The position numbers and the translations under genes were made by a program. Of a stretch of 64,000 nucleotides of DNA, positions 22,907-35,658 are shown piece by piece (the stretch's first letter is position 1; every line of letters starts with the position of its first letter). The notes under the pieces were generated by a model. That model searched no databases. It was not told the DNA's origin and worked only from the letters and a program-made list of their open reading frames with translations. This DNA is from Rallus limicola (lineage: Eukaryota > Chordata > Aves > Gruiformes > Rallidae), in NCBI GenBank assembly GCA_022605955.1, contig JAKCOZ010000644.1:1-64000 (forward strand). Reading direction: 5' to 3'.

Positions 22907-24490
22907 ATGCCTTTCAGGCCTAGCTTCTTTACTTTGGGAGTTATTGCTGGACGTTTAGCATGTTTTGAACTGCAGTCTGCTAGGGCCGAGAAAAGCACCG
23001 TAGGAGGTTCCAGGCATGTTCCCTCTTTCCAGGCAAAAGAAAAGGCTGAGAGCCAAAGTGACAGGGGCTGCTCGTGTGTCCTGTTAGGAGGTTTCAGACA
23101 AGCTATGCCTTTCAGGCCTAGCTTCTTTACTTTGGGAGTTATTGCTGGACGTTTAGCATGTTTTGAACTGCAGTCTGCTAGGGCTGAGAAAAGCACCGTA
23201 GGAGGTTCCAGGCATGTTCCCTCTTTCCAGGCAAAGGAAAAGGCTGAGAGCCAAAGTGACAGGGGCTGCTCGTGTGTCCTCTTAGGAGGTTTCAGACAAG
23301 CTATGCCTTTCATGCCTAGCTTCTTTACTTTGGGAGTTATTGCTGGACGTTTAGCATGTTTTGAACTGCAGTCTGCTAGGGCCGAGAAAAGCACCGTAGG
23401 AGGTTCCAGGCATGTTCCCTCTTTCCAGGCAAAGGAAAAGGCTGAGAGCCAAAGTGACAGGGTCTGCTCGTGTGTCCTGTTAGGAGGTTTCAGACAAGCT
23501 ATGCCTTTCAGGCCTAGCTTCTTTACTTTGGGAGTTATTGCTGGACGTTTAGCATGTTTTGAACTGCAGTCTGCTAGGGCCGAGAAAAGCACCGTAGGAG
23601 GTTCCAGGCATGTTCCCTCTTTCCAGGCAAAGGAAAAGGCTGAGAGCCAAAGTGACAGGGTCTGCTCGTGTGTCCTGTTAGGAGGTTTCAGACAAGCTAT
23701 GCCTTTCAGGCCTAGCTTCTTTACTTTGGGAGTTATTGCTGGACGTTTAGCATGTTTTGAACTGCAGTCTGCTAGGGCCGAGAAAAGCACCGTAGGAGGT
23801 TCCAGGCATGTTCCCTCTTTCCAGGCAAAGGAAAAGGCTGAGAGCCAAAGTGACAGGGTCTGCTTGTGTGTCCTGTTAGGAGGTTTCAGACAAGCTATGC
23901 CTTTCAGGCCTAGCTTCTTTACTTTGGGAGTTATTGCTGGACGTTTAGCATGTTTTGAACTGCAGTCTGCTAGGGCCGAGAAAAGCACCGTAGGAGGTTC
24001 CAGGCATGTTCCCTCTTTCCAGGCAAAGGAAAAGGCTGAGAGCCAAAGTGACAGGGTCTGCTTGTGTGTCCTGTTAGGAGGTTTCAGACAAGCTATGCCT
24101 TTCATGCCTAGCTTCTTTACTTTGGGAGTTATTGCTGGACGTTTAGCATGTTTTGAGCTGCAGTTTGCTAGGGCCGAGAAAAGCACCGTAGGAGGTTCCA
24201 GGCATGTTCCCTCTTTCCAGGCAAAGGAAAAGGCTGAGAGCCAAAGTGACAGGGTCTGCTCGTGTGTCCTGTTAGGAGGTTTCAGACAAGCTATGCCTTT
24301 CAGGCCTAGCTTCTTTACTTTGGGAGTTATTGCTGGACGTTTAGCATGTTTTGAACTGCAGTCTGCTAGGGCCGAGAAAAGCACCGTAGGAGGTTCCAGG
24401 CATGTTCCCTCTTTCCAGGCAAAGGAAAAGGCTGAGATCCAAAGTGACAGGGTCTGCTCGTGTGTCCTGTTAGGAGGTTTCAGACAAGCT
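22907..24490 (+). repeat. Eight-monomer higher-order repeat, copy 3
   Basis: GGCAAAAGAAAA at 23031 and GAGCTGCAGTTTGC at 24155, with the full eight-unit marker order. Its last unit (24293-24490) carries GAGATCCAAAG and belongs equally to the next block, so the homology may stop at 24292. Confidence 0.83.
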
Positions 24491-25282
24491 ATGCCTTTCA
24501 GGCCTAGCTTCTTTACTTTGGGAGTTATTGCTGGACGTTTAGCATGTTTTGAACTGCAGTCTGCTAGGGCCGAGAAAAGCACCGTAGGAGGTTCCAGGCA
24601 TGTTCCCTCTTTCCAGGCAAAGGAAAAGGCTGAGAGCCAAAGTGACAGGGTCTGCTCGTGTGTCCTGTTAGGAGGTTTCAGACAAGCTATGCCTTTCAGG
24701 CCTAGCTTCTTTACTTTGGGAGTTATTGCTGGACGTTTAGCATGTTTTGAACTGCAGTCTGCTAGGGCCGAGAAAAGCACCGTAGGAGGTTCCAGGCATG
24801 TTCCCTCTTTCCAGGCAAAGGAAAAGGCTGAGAGCCAAAGTGACAGGGTCTGCTCGTGTGTCCTGTTAGGAGGTTTCAGACGAGCTATGCCTTTCAGGCC
24901 TAGCTTCTTTACTTTGGGAGTTATTGCTGGACGTTTAGCATGTTTTGAACTGCAGTCTGCTAGGGCCGAGAAAAGCACCGTAGGAGGTTCCAGGCATGTT
25001 CCCTCTTTCCAGGCAAAGGAAAAGGCTGAGAGCCAAAGTGACAGGGTCTGCTCGTGTGTCCTGTTAGGAGGTTTCAGACAAGCTATGCCTTTCAGGCCTA
25101 GCTTCTTTACTTTGGGAGTTATTGCTGGACGTTTAGCATGTTTTGAACTGCAGTCTGCTAGGGCCGAGAAAAGCACCGTAGGAGATTCCAGGCATGTTCC
25201 CTCTTTCCAGGCAAAGGAAAAGGCTGAGAGCCAAAGTGACAGAGTCTGCTCGTGTGTCCTGTTAGGAGGTTTCAGACAAGCT
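24293..25282 (+). repeat. Five-monomer block, copy 1
   Basis: Marked by GAGATCC (GATCC at 24436), CAGACGAGCT (24881) and GTAGGAGATTCC (GGAGATT at 25181). The first and last markers are 745 bp apart here and also in the copies at 32844-33833 and 38680-39669. Confidence 0.83.
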
Positions 25283-26046
25283 ATGCCTTTCAGGCCTAGC
25301 TTCTTTACTTTGGGAGTTATTGCTGGACGTTTAGCATGTTTTGAACTGCAGTCTGCTAGGGCCGAGAAAAGCACCGTAGGAGGTTCCAGGCATGTTCCCT
25401 CTTTCCAGGCAAAGGAAAAGGCTGAGAGCCAAAGTGACAGGGGCTGCTCGTGTGTCCTGTTAGGAGGTTTCAGACAAGCTATGCCTTTCAGGCCTAGCTT
25501 CTTTACTTTGGGAGTTATTGCTGGACGTTTAGCATGTTTTGAACTGCAGTCTGCTAGGGCCGAGAAAAGCACCGTAGGAGGTTCCAGGCATGTTCCCTCT
25601 TTCCAGGCAAAGGAAAAGGCTGAGAGCCAAAGTGACAGGGTCTGCTGGTGTGTCCTGTTAGGAGGTTTCAGACAAGCTATGCCTTTCAGGCCTAGCTTCT
25701 TTACTTTGGGAGTTATTGCTGGACGTTTAGCATGTTTTGAACTGCAGTCTGCTAGGGCCGAGAAAAGCACCGTAGGAGGTTCCAGGCATGTTCCCTCTTT
25801 CCAGGCAAAGGAAAAGGCTGAGAGCCAAAGTGACAGGGGCTGCTCATGTGTCCTGTTAGGAGGTTTCAGACAAGCTATGCCTTTCAGGCCTAGCTTCTTT
25901 ACTTTGGGAGTTATTGCTGGACGTTTAGCATGTTTTGAACTGCAGTCTGCTAGGGCCGAGAAAAGCACCGTAGGAGGTTCCAGGCATGTTCCCTCTTTCC
26001 AGGCAAAGGAAAAGGCTGAGAGCCTAAGTGACAGGGTCTGCTCGTG

Positions 26047-26117
26047 TGTCCTGTTAGGAGGTTTCAGAAAAGCTATGCTATTCAGGCCTAGCTTGTCTGA
26101 AACCTCCTAACAGGACA
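26047..26117. repeat. Hairpin insertion 16 (A mismatch, CTATT loop)
   Basis: Left arm CAGAAAAGCTA, loop TGCTATTCAGGCC; the following unit starts ATGCCTTTCAGTCC. It ends the 41-monomer hairpin-free run. Two monomers to the next hairpin. Confidence 0.95.
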
Positions 26118-26489
26118 AGCTATGCCTTTCAGTCCTAGCTTCTTTACTTTGGGAGTTATTGCTGGACGTTTAGCATGTTTTGAACTGCAGTCTGCTAGGG
26201 CCGAGAAAAGCACCGTAGGAGGTTCCAGGCATGTTCCCTCTTTGCAGGCAAAGGAAAAGGCTGAGAGCCAAAGTGACAGGGGCTGCTCGTTTGTCCTGTT
26301 AGGAGGTTTCAGACAAGCTATGCCTTTCAGGCCTAGCTTCTTTACTTTGGGAGTTATTGCTGGACGTTTAGCATGTTTTGAACTGCAGTCTGCTAGGGCT
26401 GAGAAAAGCACCGTAGGAGGTTCCAGGCATGTTCCCTCTTTCCAGGCAAAGGAAAAGGCTGAGAGCCAAAGTGACAGGGTCTGCTCGTG

Positions 26490-26560
26490 TGTCCTGTTAG
26501 GAGGTTTCAGAAAAGCTATGCTATTCAGGCCTAGCTTGTCTGAAACCTCCTAACAGGACA
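26490..26560. repeat. Hairpin insertion 17 (A mismatch, CTATT loop)
   Basis: Same as hairpin 10, with ACCTATGCCTTTCATGCC and a GACATTTAGC unit after it, then the stop-bearing unit at 26990. Twelve monomers to the next hairpin. Confidence 0.95.
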
Positions 26561-28912
26561 ACCTATGCCTTTCATGCCTAGCTTCTTTACTTTGGGAGTT
26601 ATTGCTGGACATTTAGCATGTTTTGAACTGCAGTCTGCTAGGGCCGAGAAAAGCACCGTAGGAGGTTCCAGGCATGTTCCCTCTTTCCAGGCAAAGGAAA
26701 AGGCTGAGAGCCAAAGTGACAGGGGCTGCTCGTGTGTCCTGTTAGGAGGTTTCAGACAAGCTATGCCTTTCAGGCCTAGCTTCTTTACTTTGGGAGTTAT
26801 TGCTGGACGTTTAGCATGTTTTGAACTGCAGTCTGCTAGGGCCGAGAAAAGCACCGTAGGAGGTTCCAGGCATGTTCCCTCTTTCCAGGCAAAGGAAAAG
26901 GCTGAGAGCCAAAGTGACAGGGTCTGCTCGTGTGTCCTGTTAGGAGGTTTCAGACAAGCTATGCCTTTCAGGCCTAGCTTCTTTACTTTGGCAGTTATTG
27001 CTTGACGTTTTGCATGTTTTGAACTGCAGTCTGCTAGGGCCGAGAAAAGCACCGTAGGAGGTTCCAGGCATGTTCCCTCTTTCCAGGCAAAGGAAAAGGC
27101 TGAGAGCCAAAGTGACAGGGGCTGCTCGTGTGTCATGTTAGGAGGTTTCAGACAAGCTATGCCTTTCAGGCCTAGATTCTTTACTTTGGGAGTTATTGCT
27201 GGACGTTTAGCATGTTTTGAACTGCAGTCTGCTAGGGCCGAGAAAAGCACCGTAGGAGGTTCCAGGCATGTTCCCTCTTTCCAGGCAAAGGAAAAGGCTG
27301 AGAGCCAAAGTGACAGGGTCTGCTCGTGTGTCCTGTTAGGAGGTTTCAGACAAGCTATGCCTTTCAGGCCTAGCTTCTTTACTTTGGGAGTTATTGCTGG
27401 ACGTTTAGCATGTTTTGAACTGCAGTCTGCTAGGGCCGAGAAAAGCACTGTAGGAGGTTCCAGGCATGTTCCCTCTTTCCAGGCAAAGGAAAAGGCTGAG
27501 AGCCAAAGTGACAGGGTCTGCTGGTTTGTCCTGTTAGGAGGTTTCAGACAAGCTATGCCGTTCAGGCCTAGCTTCTTTACTTTGGGAGTTATTGCTGGAC
27601 GTTTAGCATGTTTTGAACTGCAGTCTGCTAGGGCCGAGAAAAGCACCGTAGGAGGTTCCAGGCATGTTCCCTCTTTCCAGGCAAAGGAAAAGGCTGAGAG
27701 CCAAAGTGACAGAGGCTGCTCATGTGTCCTGTTAGGAGGTTTCAGACAAGCTATGCCTTTCAGGCCTAGCTTCTTTACTTTGGGAGTTGTTGCTGGACGT
27801 TTAGCATGTTTTGAACTGCAGTCTGCTAGGGCCGAGAAAAGCACCGTAGGAGGTTCCAGGCATGTTCCCTCTTTCCAGGCAAAGGAAAAGGCTGAGAGCC
27901 AAAGTGACAGGGTCTGCTCGTGTGTCCTGTTAGGAGGTTTCAGACAAGCTATGCCTTTCAGGCCTAGCTTCTTTACTTTGGGAGTTATTGCTGGACTTTT
28001 AGCATGTTTTGAACTGCAGTCTGCTAGGGCCGAGAAAAGCACCGTAGGAGGTTCCAGGCATGTTCCCTCTTTCCAGGCAAAGGAAAAGGCTGAGAGCCAA
28101 AGTGACAGGGTCTGCTCGTGTGTCCTGTTAGGAGGTTTCAGACAAGCTATGCCTTTCAGGCCTAGCTTCTTTACTTTGGGAGTTATTGCTGGACGTTTAG
28201 CATGTTTTGAACTGCAGTCTGCTAGGGCCGAGAAAAGCACCGTAGGAGGTTCCAGGCATGTTCCCTCTTTCCAGGCAAAGGAAAAGGCTGAGAGCCAAAG
28301 TGACAGGGGCTGCTCGTGTGTCCTGTTAGGAGGTTTCAGACAAGCTATGCCTTTCAGGCCTAGCTTCTTTACTTTGGGAGTTATTGCTGGACGTTTAGCA
28401 TGTTTTGAACTGCAGTCTGCTAGGGCCGAGAAAAGCACCGTAGGAGGTTCCAGGCATGTTCCCTCTTTCCAGGCAAAAGAAAAGGCTGAGAGCCAAAGTG
28501 ACAGGGGCTGCTCGTGTGTCCTGTTAGGAGGTTTCAGACAAGCTATGCCTTTCAGGCCTAGCTTCTTTACTTTGGGAGTTATTGCTGGACGTTTAGCATG
28601 TTTTGAACTGCAGTCTGCTAGGGCTGAGAAAAGCACCGTAGGAGGTTCCAGGCATGTTCCCTCTTTCCAGGCAAAGGAAAAGGCTGAGAGCCAAAGTGAC
28701 AGGGGCTGCTCGTGTGTCCTCTTAGGAGGTTTCAGACAAGCTATGCCTTTCATGCCTAGCTTCTTTACTTTGGGAGTTATTGCTGGACGTTTAGCATGTT
28801 TTGAACTGCAGTCTGCTAGGGCCGAGAAAAGCACCGTAGGAGGTTCCAGGCATGTTCCCTCTTTCCAGGCAAAGGAAAAGGCTGAGAGCCAAAGTGACAG
28901 GGTCTGCTCGTG

Positions 28913-28983
28913 TGTCCTGTTAGGAGGTTTCAGACAAGCTATGCCTTTCAGGCCTAGCTTGTCTGAAACCTCCTAACAGGACA
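28913..28983. repeat. Hairpin insertion 18 (perfect arms)
   Basis: Perfect arms, common loop; the following unit starts ATTCCTTTCATGCC and has GTACGAGG. Six monomers to the next hairpin. Confidence 0.95.
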
Positions 28984-30147
28984 AGCTATTCCTTTCATGC
29001 CTAGCTTCTTTACTTTGGGAGTTATTGCTGGACGTTTAGCATGTTTTGAACTGCAGTCTGCTAGGGCCGAGAAAAGCACCGTACGAGGTTCCAGGCATGT
29101 TCCCTCTTTCCAGGCAAAGGAAAAGGCTGAGAGCCAAAGTGACAGGGGCTGCTTGTGTGTCCTGTTAGGAGGTTTCAGACAAGCTATGCCTTTCAGGCCT
29201 AGCTTCTTTACTTTGGGAGTTATTGCTGGACGTTTAGCATGTTTTGAACTGCAGTCTGCTAGGGCCGAGAAAAGCAATGTAGGAGGTTCCAGGCATGTTC
29301 CCTCTTTCCAGGCAAAGGAAAAGGCTGAGAGCCAAAGTGACAGGGGCTGCTCGTGTGTCCTGTTAGGAGGTTTCAGACAAGCTATGCCTTTCAGGCCTAG
29401 CTTCTTTACTTTTGGAGTTATTGCTGGACGTTTAGCATGTTTTGAACTGCAGTCTGCTAGGGCCGAGAAAAGCACCGTAGGAGGTTCCAGGCATGTTCCC
29501 TCTTTCCAAGCAAAGGAAAAGGCTGAGAGCCAAAGTGACAGGGTCTGCTTGTGTGCCCTGTTAGGAAGTTTCAGACAAGCTATGCCATTCAGTCCTAGCT
29601 TCTTTACTTTGGGAGTTATTGCTGGACGTTTAGCATGTTTTGAACTGCAGTCTGCTAGGGCCGAGAAAAGCACCGTAGGAGGTTCCAGGCATGTTCCCTC
29701 TTTGCAGGCAAAGGAAAAGGCTGAGAGCCAAAGTGACAGGGTCTGCTCGTGTGTCCTGTTAGGAGGTTTCAGACAAGCTATGCCTTTCAGGCCTAGCTTC
29801 TTTACTTTGGGAGTTATTGCTGGACGTTTAGCATGTTTTGAACTGCAGTCTGCTAGGGCCGAGAAAAGCACCGTAGGAGGTTCCAGGCATGTTCCCTCTT
29901 TCCAGGCAAAGGAAAAGGCTGAGAGCCAAAGTGACAGGGTCTGTTCGTGCGTCCTGTTAGGAGGTTTCAGACAAGCTATGCCTTTCAGGCCTAGCTTCTT
30001 TACTTTGGGAGTTATTGCTGGACGTTTAGCATGTTTTGAACTGCAGTCTGCTAGGGCTGAGAAAAGCACCGTAGGAGGTTCCAGGCATGTTCCCTCTTTC
30101 CAGGCAAAGGAAAAGGCTGAGAGCCTAAGTGACAGGGTCTGCTCGTG

Positions 30148-30218
30148 TGTCCTGTTAGGAGGTTTCAGAAAAGCTATGCTATTCAGGCCTAGCTTGTCTG
30201 AAACCTCCTAACAGGACA
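30148..30218. repeat. Hairpin insertion 19 (A mismatch, CTATT loop)
   Basis: Left arm CAGAAAAGCTA, loop TGCTATTCAGGCC; the following unit starts ATGCCTTTCAGTCC. Two monomers to the next hairpin. Confidence 0.95.
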
Positions 30219-30590
30219 AGCTATGCCTTTCAGTCCTAGCTTCTTTACTTTGGGAGTTATTGCTGGACGTTTAGCATGTTTTGAACTGCAGTCTGCTAGG
30301 GCCGAGAAAAGCACCGTAGGAGGTTCCAGGCATGTTCCCTCTTTGCAGGCAAAGGAAAAGGCTGAGAGCCAAAGTGACAGGGGCTGCTCGTTTGTCCTGT
30401 TAGGAGGTTTCAGACAAGCTATGCCTTTCAGGCCTAGCTTCTTTACTTTGGGAGTTATTGCTGGACGTTTAGCATGTTTTGAACTGCAGTCTGCTAGGGC
30501 TGAGAAAAGCACCGTAGGAGGTTCCAGGCATGTTCCCTCTTTCCAGGCAAAGGAAAAGGCTGAGAGCCAAAGTGACAGGGTCTGCTCGTG

Positions 30591-30661
30591 TGTCCTGTTA
30601 GGAGGTTTCAGAAAAGCTATGCTATTCAGGCCTAGCTTGTCTGAAACCTCCTAACAGGACA
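30591..30661. repeat. Hairpin insertion 20 (A mismatch, CTATT loop)
   Basis: Same as hairpin 10, with ACCTATGCCTTTCATGCC, a GACATTTAGC unit, and the stop-bearing unit at 31091. Twenty-five monomers to the next hairpin. Confidence 0.95.
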
Positions 30662-32843
30662 ACCTATGCCTTTCATGCCTAGCTTCTTTACTTTGGGAGT
30701 TATTGCTGGACATTTAGCATGTTTTGAACTGCAGTCTGCTAGGGCCGAGAAAAGCACCGTAGGAGGTTCCAGGCATGTTCCCTCTTTCCAGGCAAAGGAA
30801 AAGGCTGAGAGCCAAAGTGACAGGGGCTGCTCGTGTGTCCTGTTAGGAGGTTTCAGACAAGCTATGCCTTTCAGGCCTAGCTTCTTTACTTTGGGAGTTA
30901 TTGCTGGACGTTTAGCATGTTTTGAACTGCAGTCTGCTAGGGCCGAGAAAAGCACCGTAGGAGGTTCCAGGCATGTTCCCTCTTTCCAGGCAAAGGAAAA
31001 GGCTGAGAGCCAAAGTGACAGGGTCTGCTCGTGTGTCCTGTTAGGAGGTTTCAGACAAGCTATGCCTTTCAGGCCTAGCTTCTTTACTTTGGCAGTTATT
31101 GCTTGACGTTTTGCATGTTTTGAACTGCAGTCTGCTAGGGCCGAGAAAAGCACCGTAGGAGGTTCCAGGCATGTTCCCTCTTTCCAGGCAAAGGAAAAGG
31201 CTGAGAGCCAAAGTGACAGGGGCTGCTCGTGTGTCATGTTAGGAGGTTTCAGACAAGCTATGCCTTTCAGGCCTAGCTTCTTTACTTTGGGAGTTATTGC
31301 TGGACGTTTAGCATGTTTTGAACTGCAGTCTGCTAGGGCCGAGAAAAGCACCGTAGGAGGTTCCAGGCATGTTCCCTCTTTCCAGGCAAAGGAAAAGGCT
31401 GAGAGCCAAAGTGACAGGGTCTGCTCGTGTGTCCTGTTAGGAGGTTTCAGACAAGCTATGCTATTCAGGCCTAGCTTCTTTACTTTGGGAGTTATTGCTG
31501 GACGTTTAGCATGTTTTGAACTGCAGTCTGCTAGGGCCGAGAAAAGCACTGTAGGAGGTTCCAGGCATGTTCCCTCTTTCCAGGCAAAGGAAAAGGCTGA
31601 GAGCCAAAGTGACAGGGTCTGCTGGTTTGTCCTGTTAGGAGGTTTCAGACAAGCTATGCCTTTCAGGCCTAGCTTCTTTACTTTGGGAGTTATTGCTGGA
31701 CGTTTAGCATGTTTTGAACTGCAGTCTGCTAGGGCCGAGAAAAGCACCGTAGGAGGTTCCAGGCATGTTCCCTCTTTCCAGGCAAAGGAAAAGGCTGAGA
31801 GCCAAAGTGACAGAGGCTGCTCATGTGTCCTGTTAGGAGGTTTCAGACAAGCTATGCCTTTCAGGCCTAGCTTCTTTACTTTGGGAGTTATTGCTGGACG
31901 TTTAGCATGTTTTGAACTGCAGTCTGCTAGGGCCGAGAAAAGCACCGTAGGAGGTTCCAGGCATGTTCCCTCTTTCCAGGCAAAGGAAAAGGCTGAGAGC
32001 CAAAGTGACAGGGTCTGCTCGTGTGTCCTGTTAGGAGGTTTCAGACAAGCTATGCCTTTCAGGCCTAGCTTCTTTACTTTGGGAGTTATTGCTGGACGTT
32101 TAGCATGTTTTGAACTGCAGTCTGCTAGGGCCGAGAAAAGCACCGTAGGAGGTTCCAGGCATGTTCCCTCTTTCCAGGCAAAGGAAAAGGCTGAGAGCCA
32201 AAGTGACAGGGTCTGCTTGTGTGTCCTGTTAGGAGGTTTCAGACAAGCTATGCCTTTCAGGCCTAGCTTCTTTACTTTGGGAGTTATTGCTGGACGTTTA
32301 GCATGTTTTGAACTGCAGTCTGCTAGGGCCGAGAAAAGCACCGTAGGAGGTTCCAGGCATGTTCCCTCTTTCCAGGCAAAGGAAAAGGCTGAGAGCCAAA
32401 GTGACAGGGTCTGCTTGTGTGTCCTGTTAGGAGGTTTCAGACAAGCTATGCCTTTCATGCCTAGCTTCTTTACTTTGGGAGTTATTGCTGGACGTTTAGC
32501 ATGTTTTGAGCTGCAGTTTGCTAGGGCCGAGAAAAGCACCGTAGGAGGTTCCAGGCATGTTCCCTCTTTCCAGGCAAAGGAAAAGGCTGAGAGCCAAAGT
32601 GACAGGGTCTGCTCGTGTGTCCTCTTAGGAGGTTTCAGACAAGCTATGCCTTTCAGGCCTAGCTTCTTTACTTTGGGAGTTATTGCTGGACGTTTAGCAT
32701 GTTTTGAACTGCAGTCTGCTAGGGCCGAGAAAAGCACCGTAGGAGGTTCCAGGCATGTTCCCTCTTTCCAGGCAAAGGAAAAGGCTGAGAGCCAAAGTGA
32801 CAGGGTCTGCTCGTGTGTCCTGTTAGGAGGTTTCAGACAAGCT

Positions 32844-33833
32844 ATGCCTTTCAGGCCTAGCTTCTTTACTTTGGGAGTTATTGCTGGACGTTTAGCATGT
32901 TTTGAACTGCAGTCTGCTAGGGCCGAGAAAAGCACCGTAGGAGGTTCCAGGCATGTTCCCTCTTTCCAGGCAAAGGAAAAGGCTGAGATCCAAAGTGACA
33001 GGGTCTGCTCGTGTGTCCTGTTAGGAGGTTTCAGACAAGCTATGCCTTTCAGGCCTAGCTTCTTTACTTTGGGAGTTATTGCTGGACGTTTAGCATGTTT
33101 TGAACTGCAGTCTGCTAGGGCCGAGAAAAGCACCGTAGGAGGTTCCAGGCATGTTCCCTCTTTCCAGGCAAAGGAAAAGGCTGAGAGCCAAAGTGACAGG
33201 GTCTGCTCGTGTGTCCTGTTAGGAGGTTTCAGACGAGCTATGCCTTTCAGGCCTAGCTTCTTTACTTTGGGAGTTATTGCTGGACGTTTAGCATGTTTTG
33301 AACTGCAGTCTGCTAGGGCCGAGAAAAGCACCGTAGGAGGTTCCAGGCATGTTCCCTCTTTCCAGGCAAAGGAAAAGGCTGAGAGCCAAAGTGACAGGGT
33401 CTGCTCGTGTGTCCTGTTAGGAGGTTTCAGACGAGCTATGCCTTTCAGGCCTAGCTTCTTTACTTTGGGAGTTATTGCTGGACGTTTAGCATGTTTTGAA
33501 CTGCAGTCTGCTAGGGCCGAGAAAAGCACCGTAGGAGGTTCCAGGCATGTTCCCTCTTTCCAGGCAAAGGAAAAGGCTGAGAGCCAAAGTGACAGGGTCT
33601 GCTGGTGTGTTCTGTTAGGAGGTTTCAGACAAGCTATGCCTTTCAGGCCTAGCTTCTTTACTTTGGGAGTTATTGCTGGACGTTTAGCATGTTTTGAACT
33701 GCAGTCTGCTAGGGCCGAGAAAAGCACCGTAGGAGATTCCAGGCATGTTCCCTCTTTCCAGGCAAAGGAAAAGGCTGAGAGCCAAAGTGACAGAGTCTGC
33801 TCGTGTGTCCTGTTAGGAGGTTTCAGACAAGCT
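32844..33833 (+). repeat. Five-monomer block, copy 2
   Basis: GAGATCC (GATCC at 32987) and GGAGATT at 33732, spaced 745 bp as in copy 1. CAGACGAGCT occurs twice here (33234 and 33432) but once in copy 1, at the position matching the second. The extra one sits exactly one monomer upstream, which suggests unit-to-unit conversion. Confidence 0.83.
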
Positions 33834-35587
33834 ATGCCTTTCAGGCCTAGCTTCTTTACTTTGGGAGTTATTGCTGGACGTTTAGCATGTTTTGAACTGC
33901 AGTCTGCTAGGGCCGAGAAAAGCACCGTAGGAGGTTCCAGGCATGTTCCCTCTTTCCAGGCAAAGGAAAAGGCTGAGAGCCAAAGTGACAGGGGCTGCTC
34001 GTGTGTCCTGTTAGGAGGTTTCAGACAAGCTATGCCTTTCAGGCCTAGCTTCTTTACTTTGGGAGTTATTGCTGGACGTTTAGCATGTTTTGAACTGCAG
34101 TCTGCTAGGGCCGAGAAAAGCACCGTAGGAGGTTCCAGGCATGTTCCCTCTTTCCAGGCAAAGGAAAAGGCTGAGAGCCAAAGTGACAGGGTCTGCTGGT
34201 GTGTCCTGTTAGGAGGTTTCAGACAAGCTATGCCTTTCAGGCCTAGCTTCTTTACTTTGGGAGTTATTGCTGGACGTTTAGCATGTTTTGAACTGCAGTC
34301 TGCTAGGGCCGAGAAAAGCACCGTAGGAGGTTCCAGGCATGTTCCCTCTTTCCAGGCAAAGGAAAAGGCTGAGAGCCAAAGTGACAGGGGCTGCTCGTGT
34401 GTCCTGTTAGGAGGTTTCAGACAAGCTATGCCTTTCAGGCCTAGCTTCTTTACTTTGGGAGTTATTGCTGGACGTTTAGCATGTTTTGAACTGCAGTCTG
34501 CTAGGGCCGAGAAAAGCACCGTAGGAGGTTCCAGGCATGTTCCCTCTTTCCAGGCAAAGGAAAAGGCTGAGAGCCAAAGTGACAGGGGCTGCTCGTGTGT
34601 CCTGTTAGGAGGTTTCAGACAAGCTATGCCTTTCAGGCCTAGCTTCTTTACTTTGGGAGTTATTGCTGGACGTTTAGCATGTTTTGAACTGCAGTCTGCT
34701 AGGGCCGAGAAAAGCACCGTAGGAGGTTCCAGGCATGTTCCCTCTTTCCAGGCAAAGGAAAAGGCTGAGAGCCAAAGTGACAGGGGCTGCTCGTGTGTCC
34801 TGTTAGGAGGTTTCAGACAAGCTATGCCTTTCAGGCCTAGCTTCTTTACTTTGGGAGTTATTGCTGGACGTTTAGCATGTTTTGAACTGCAGTCTGCTAG
34901 GGCCGAGAAAAGCACCGTAGGAGGTTCCAGGCATGTTCCCTCTTTCCAAGCAAAGGAAAAGGCTGAGAGCCGAAGTGACAGGGTCTGCTTGTGTGCCCTG
35001 TTAGGAAGTTTCAGACAAGCTATGCCTTTCAGTCCTAGCTTCTTTACTTTGGGAGTTATTGCTGGACGTTTAGCATGTTTTGAACTGCAGTCTGCTAGGG
35101 CCGAGAAAAGCACCGTAGGAGGTTCCAGGCATGTTCCCTCTTTGCAGGCAAAGGAAAAGGCTGAGAGCCAAAGTGACAGGGTCTGCTCGTGTGTCCTGTT
35201 AGGAGGTTTCAGACAAGCTATGCCTTTCAGGCCTAGCTTCTTTACTTTGGGAGTTATTGCTGGACGTTTAGCATGTTTTGAACTGCAGTCTGCTAGGGCC
35301 GAGAAAAGCACCGTAGGAGGTTCCAGGCATGTTCCCTCTTTCCAGGCAAAGGAAAAGGCTGAGAGAAAAAGTGACAGGGTCTGCTCGTGCGTCCTGTTAG
35401 GAGGTTTCAGACAAGCTATGCCTTTCAGGCCTAGCTTCTTTACTTTGGGAGTTATTGCTGGACGTTTAGCATGTTTTGAACTGCAGTCTGCTAGGGCTGA
35501 GAAAAGCACCGTAGGAGGTTCCAGGCATGTTCCCTCTTTCCAGGCAAAGGAAAAGGCTGAGAGCCTAAGTGACAGGGTCTGCTCGTG

Positions 35588-35658
35588 TGTCCTGTTAGGA
35601 GGTTTCAGAAAAGCTATGCTATTCAGGCCTAGCTTGTCTGAAACCTCCTAACAGGACA
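35588..35658. repeat. Hairpin insertion 21 (A mismatch, CTATT loop)
   Basis: Left arm CAGAAAAGCTA, loop TGCTATTCAGGCC; the following unit starts ATGCCTTTCAGTCC and has GGACTTTTAGC. Three monomers to the next hairpin, where related doublets have two. Confidence 0.95.

Larger units (their letters stand above)
28913..30661 (+). repeat. Hairpin-rich block, copy 3
   Basis: Hairpins 18, 19 and 20 with six and two monomers between them, the same length (1749 bp) as copy 1. Markers: GCAATGTAGG at 29274, TTTACTTTTGGAG near 29405 and TTAGGAAGTTTC at 29571. Confidence 0.88.

Noticed and set aside
19087..25968. Giant protein-coding gene on the - strand
   Set aside because: It is the same satellite read in the opposite direction, with no start context, no ending sequence of its own and no domain.
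19145..26110. Giant protein-coding gene with 66-residue repeats on the + strand
   Set aside because: The frame is open only because the unit is 198 bp without a stop. The 47-bp insertions (not divisible by 3) break it 35 times, variants change amino acids freely, some units carry stops, and the - strand is equally open.
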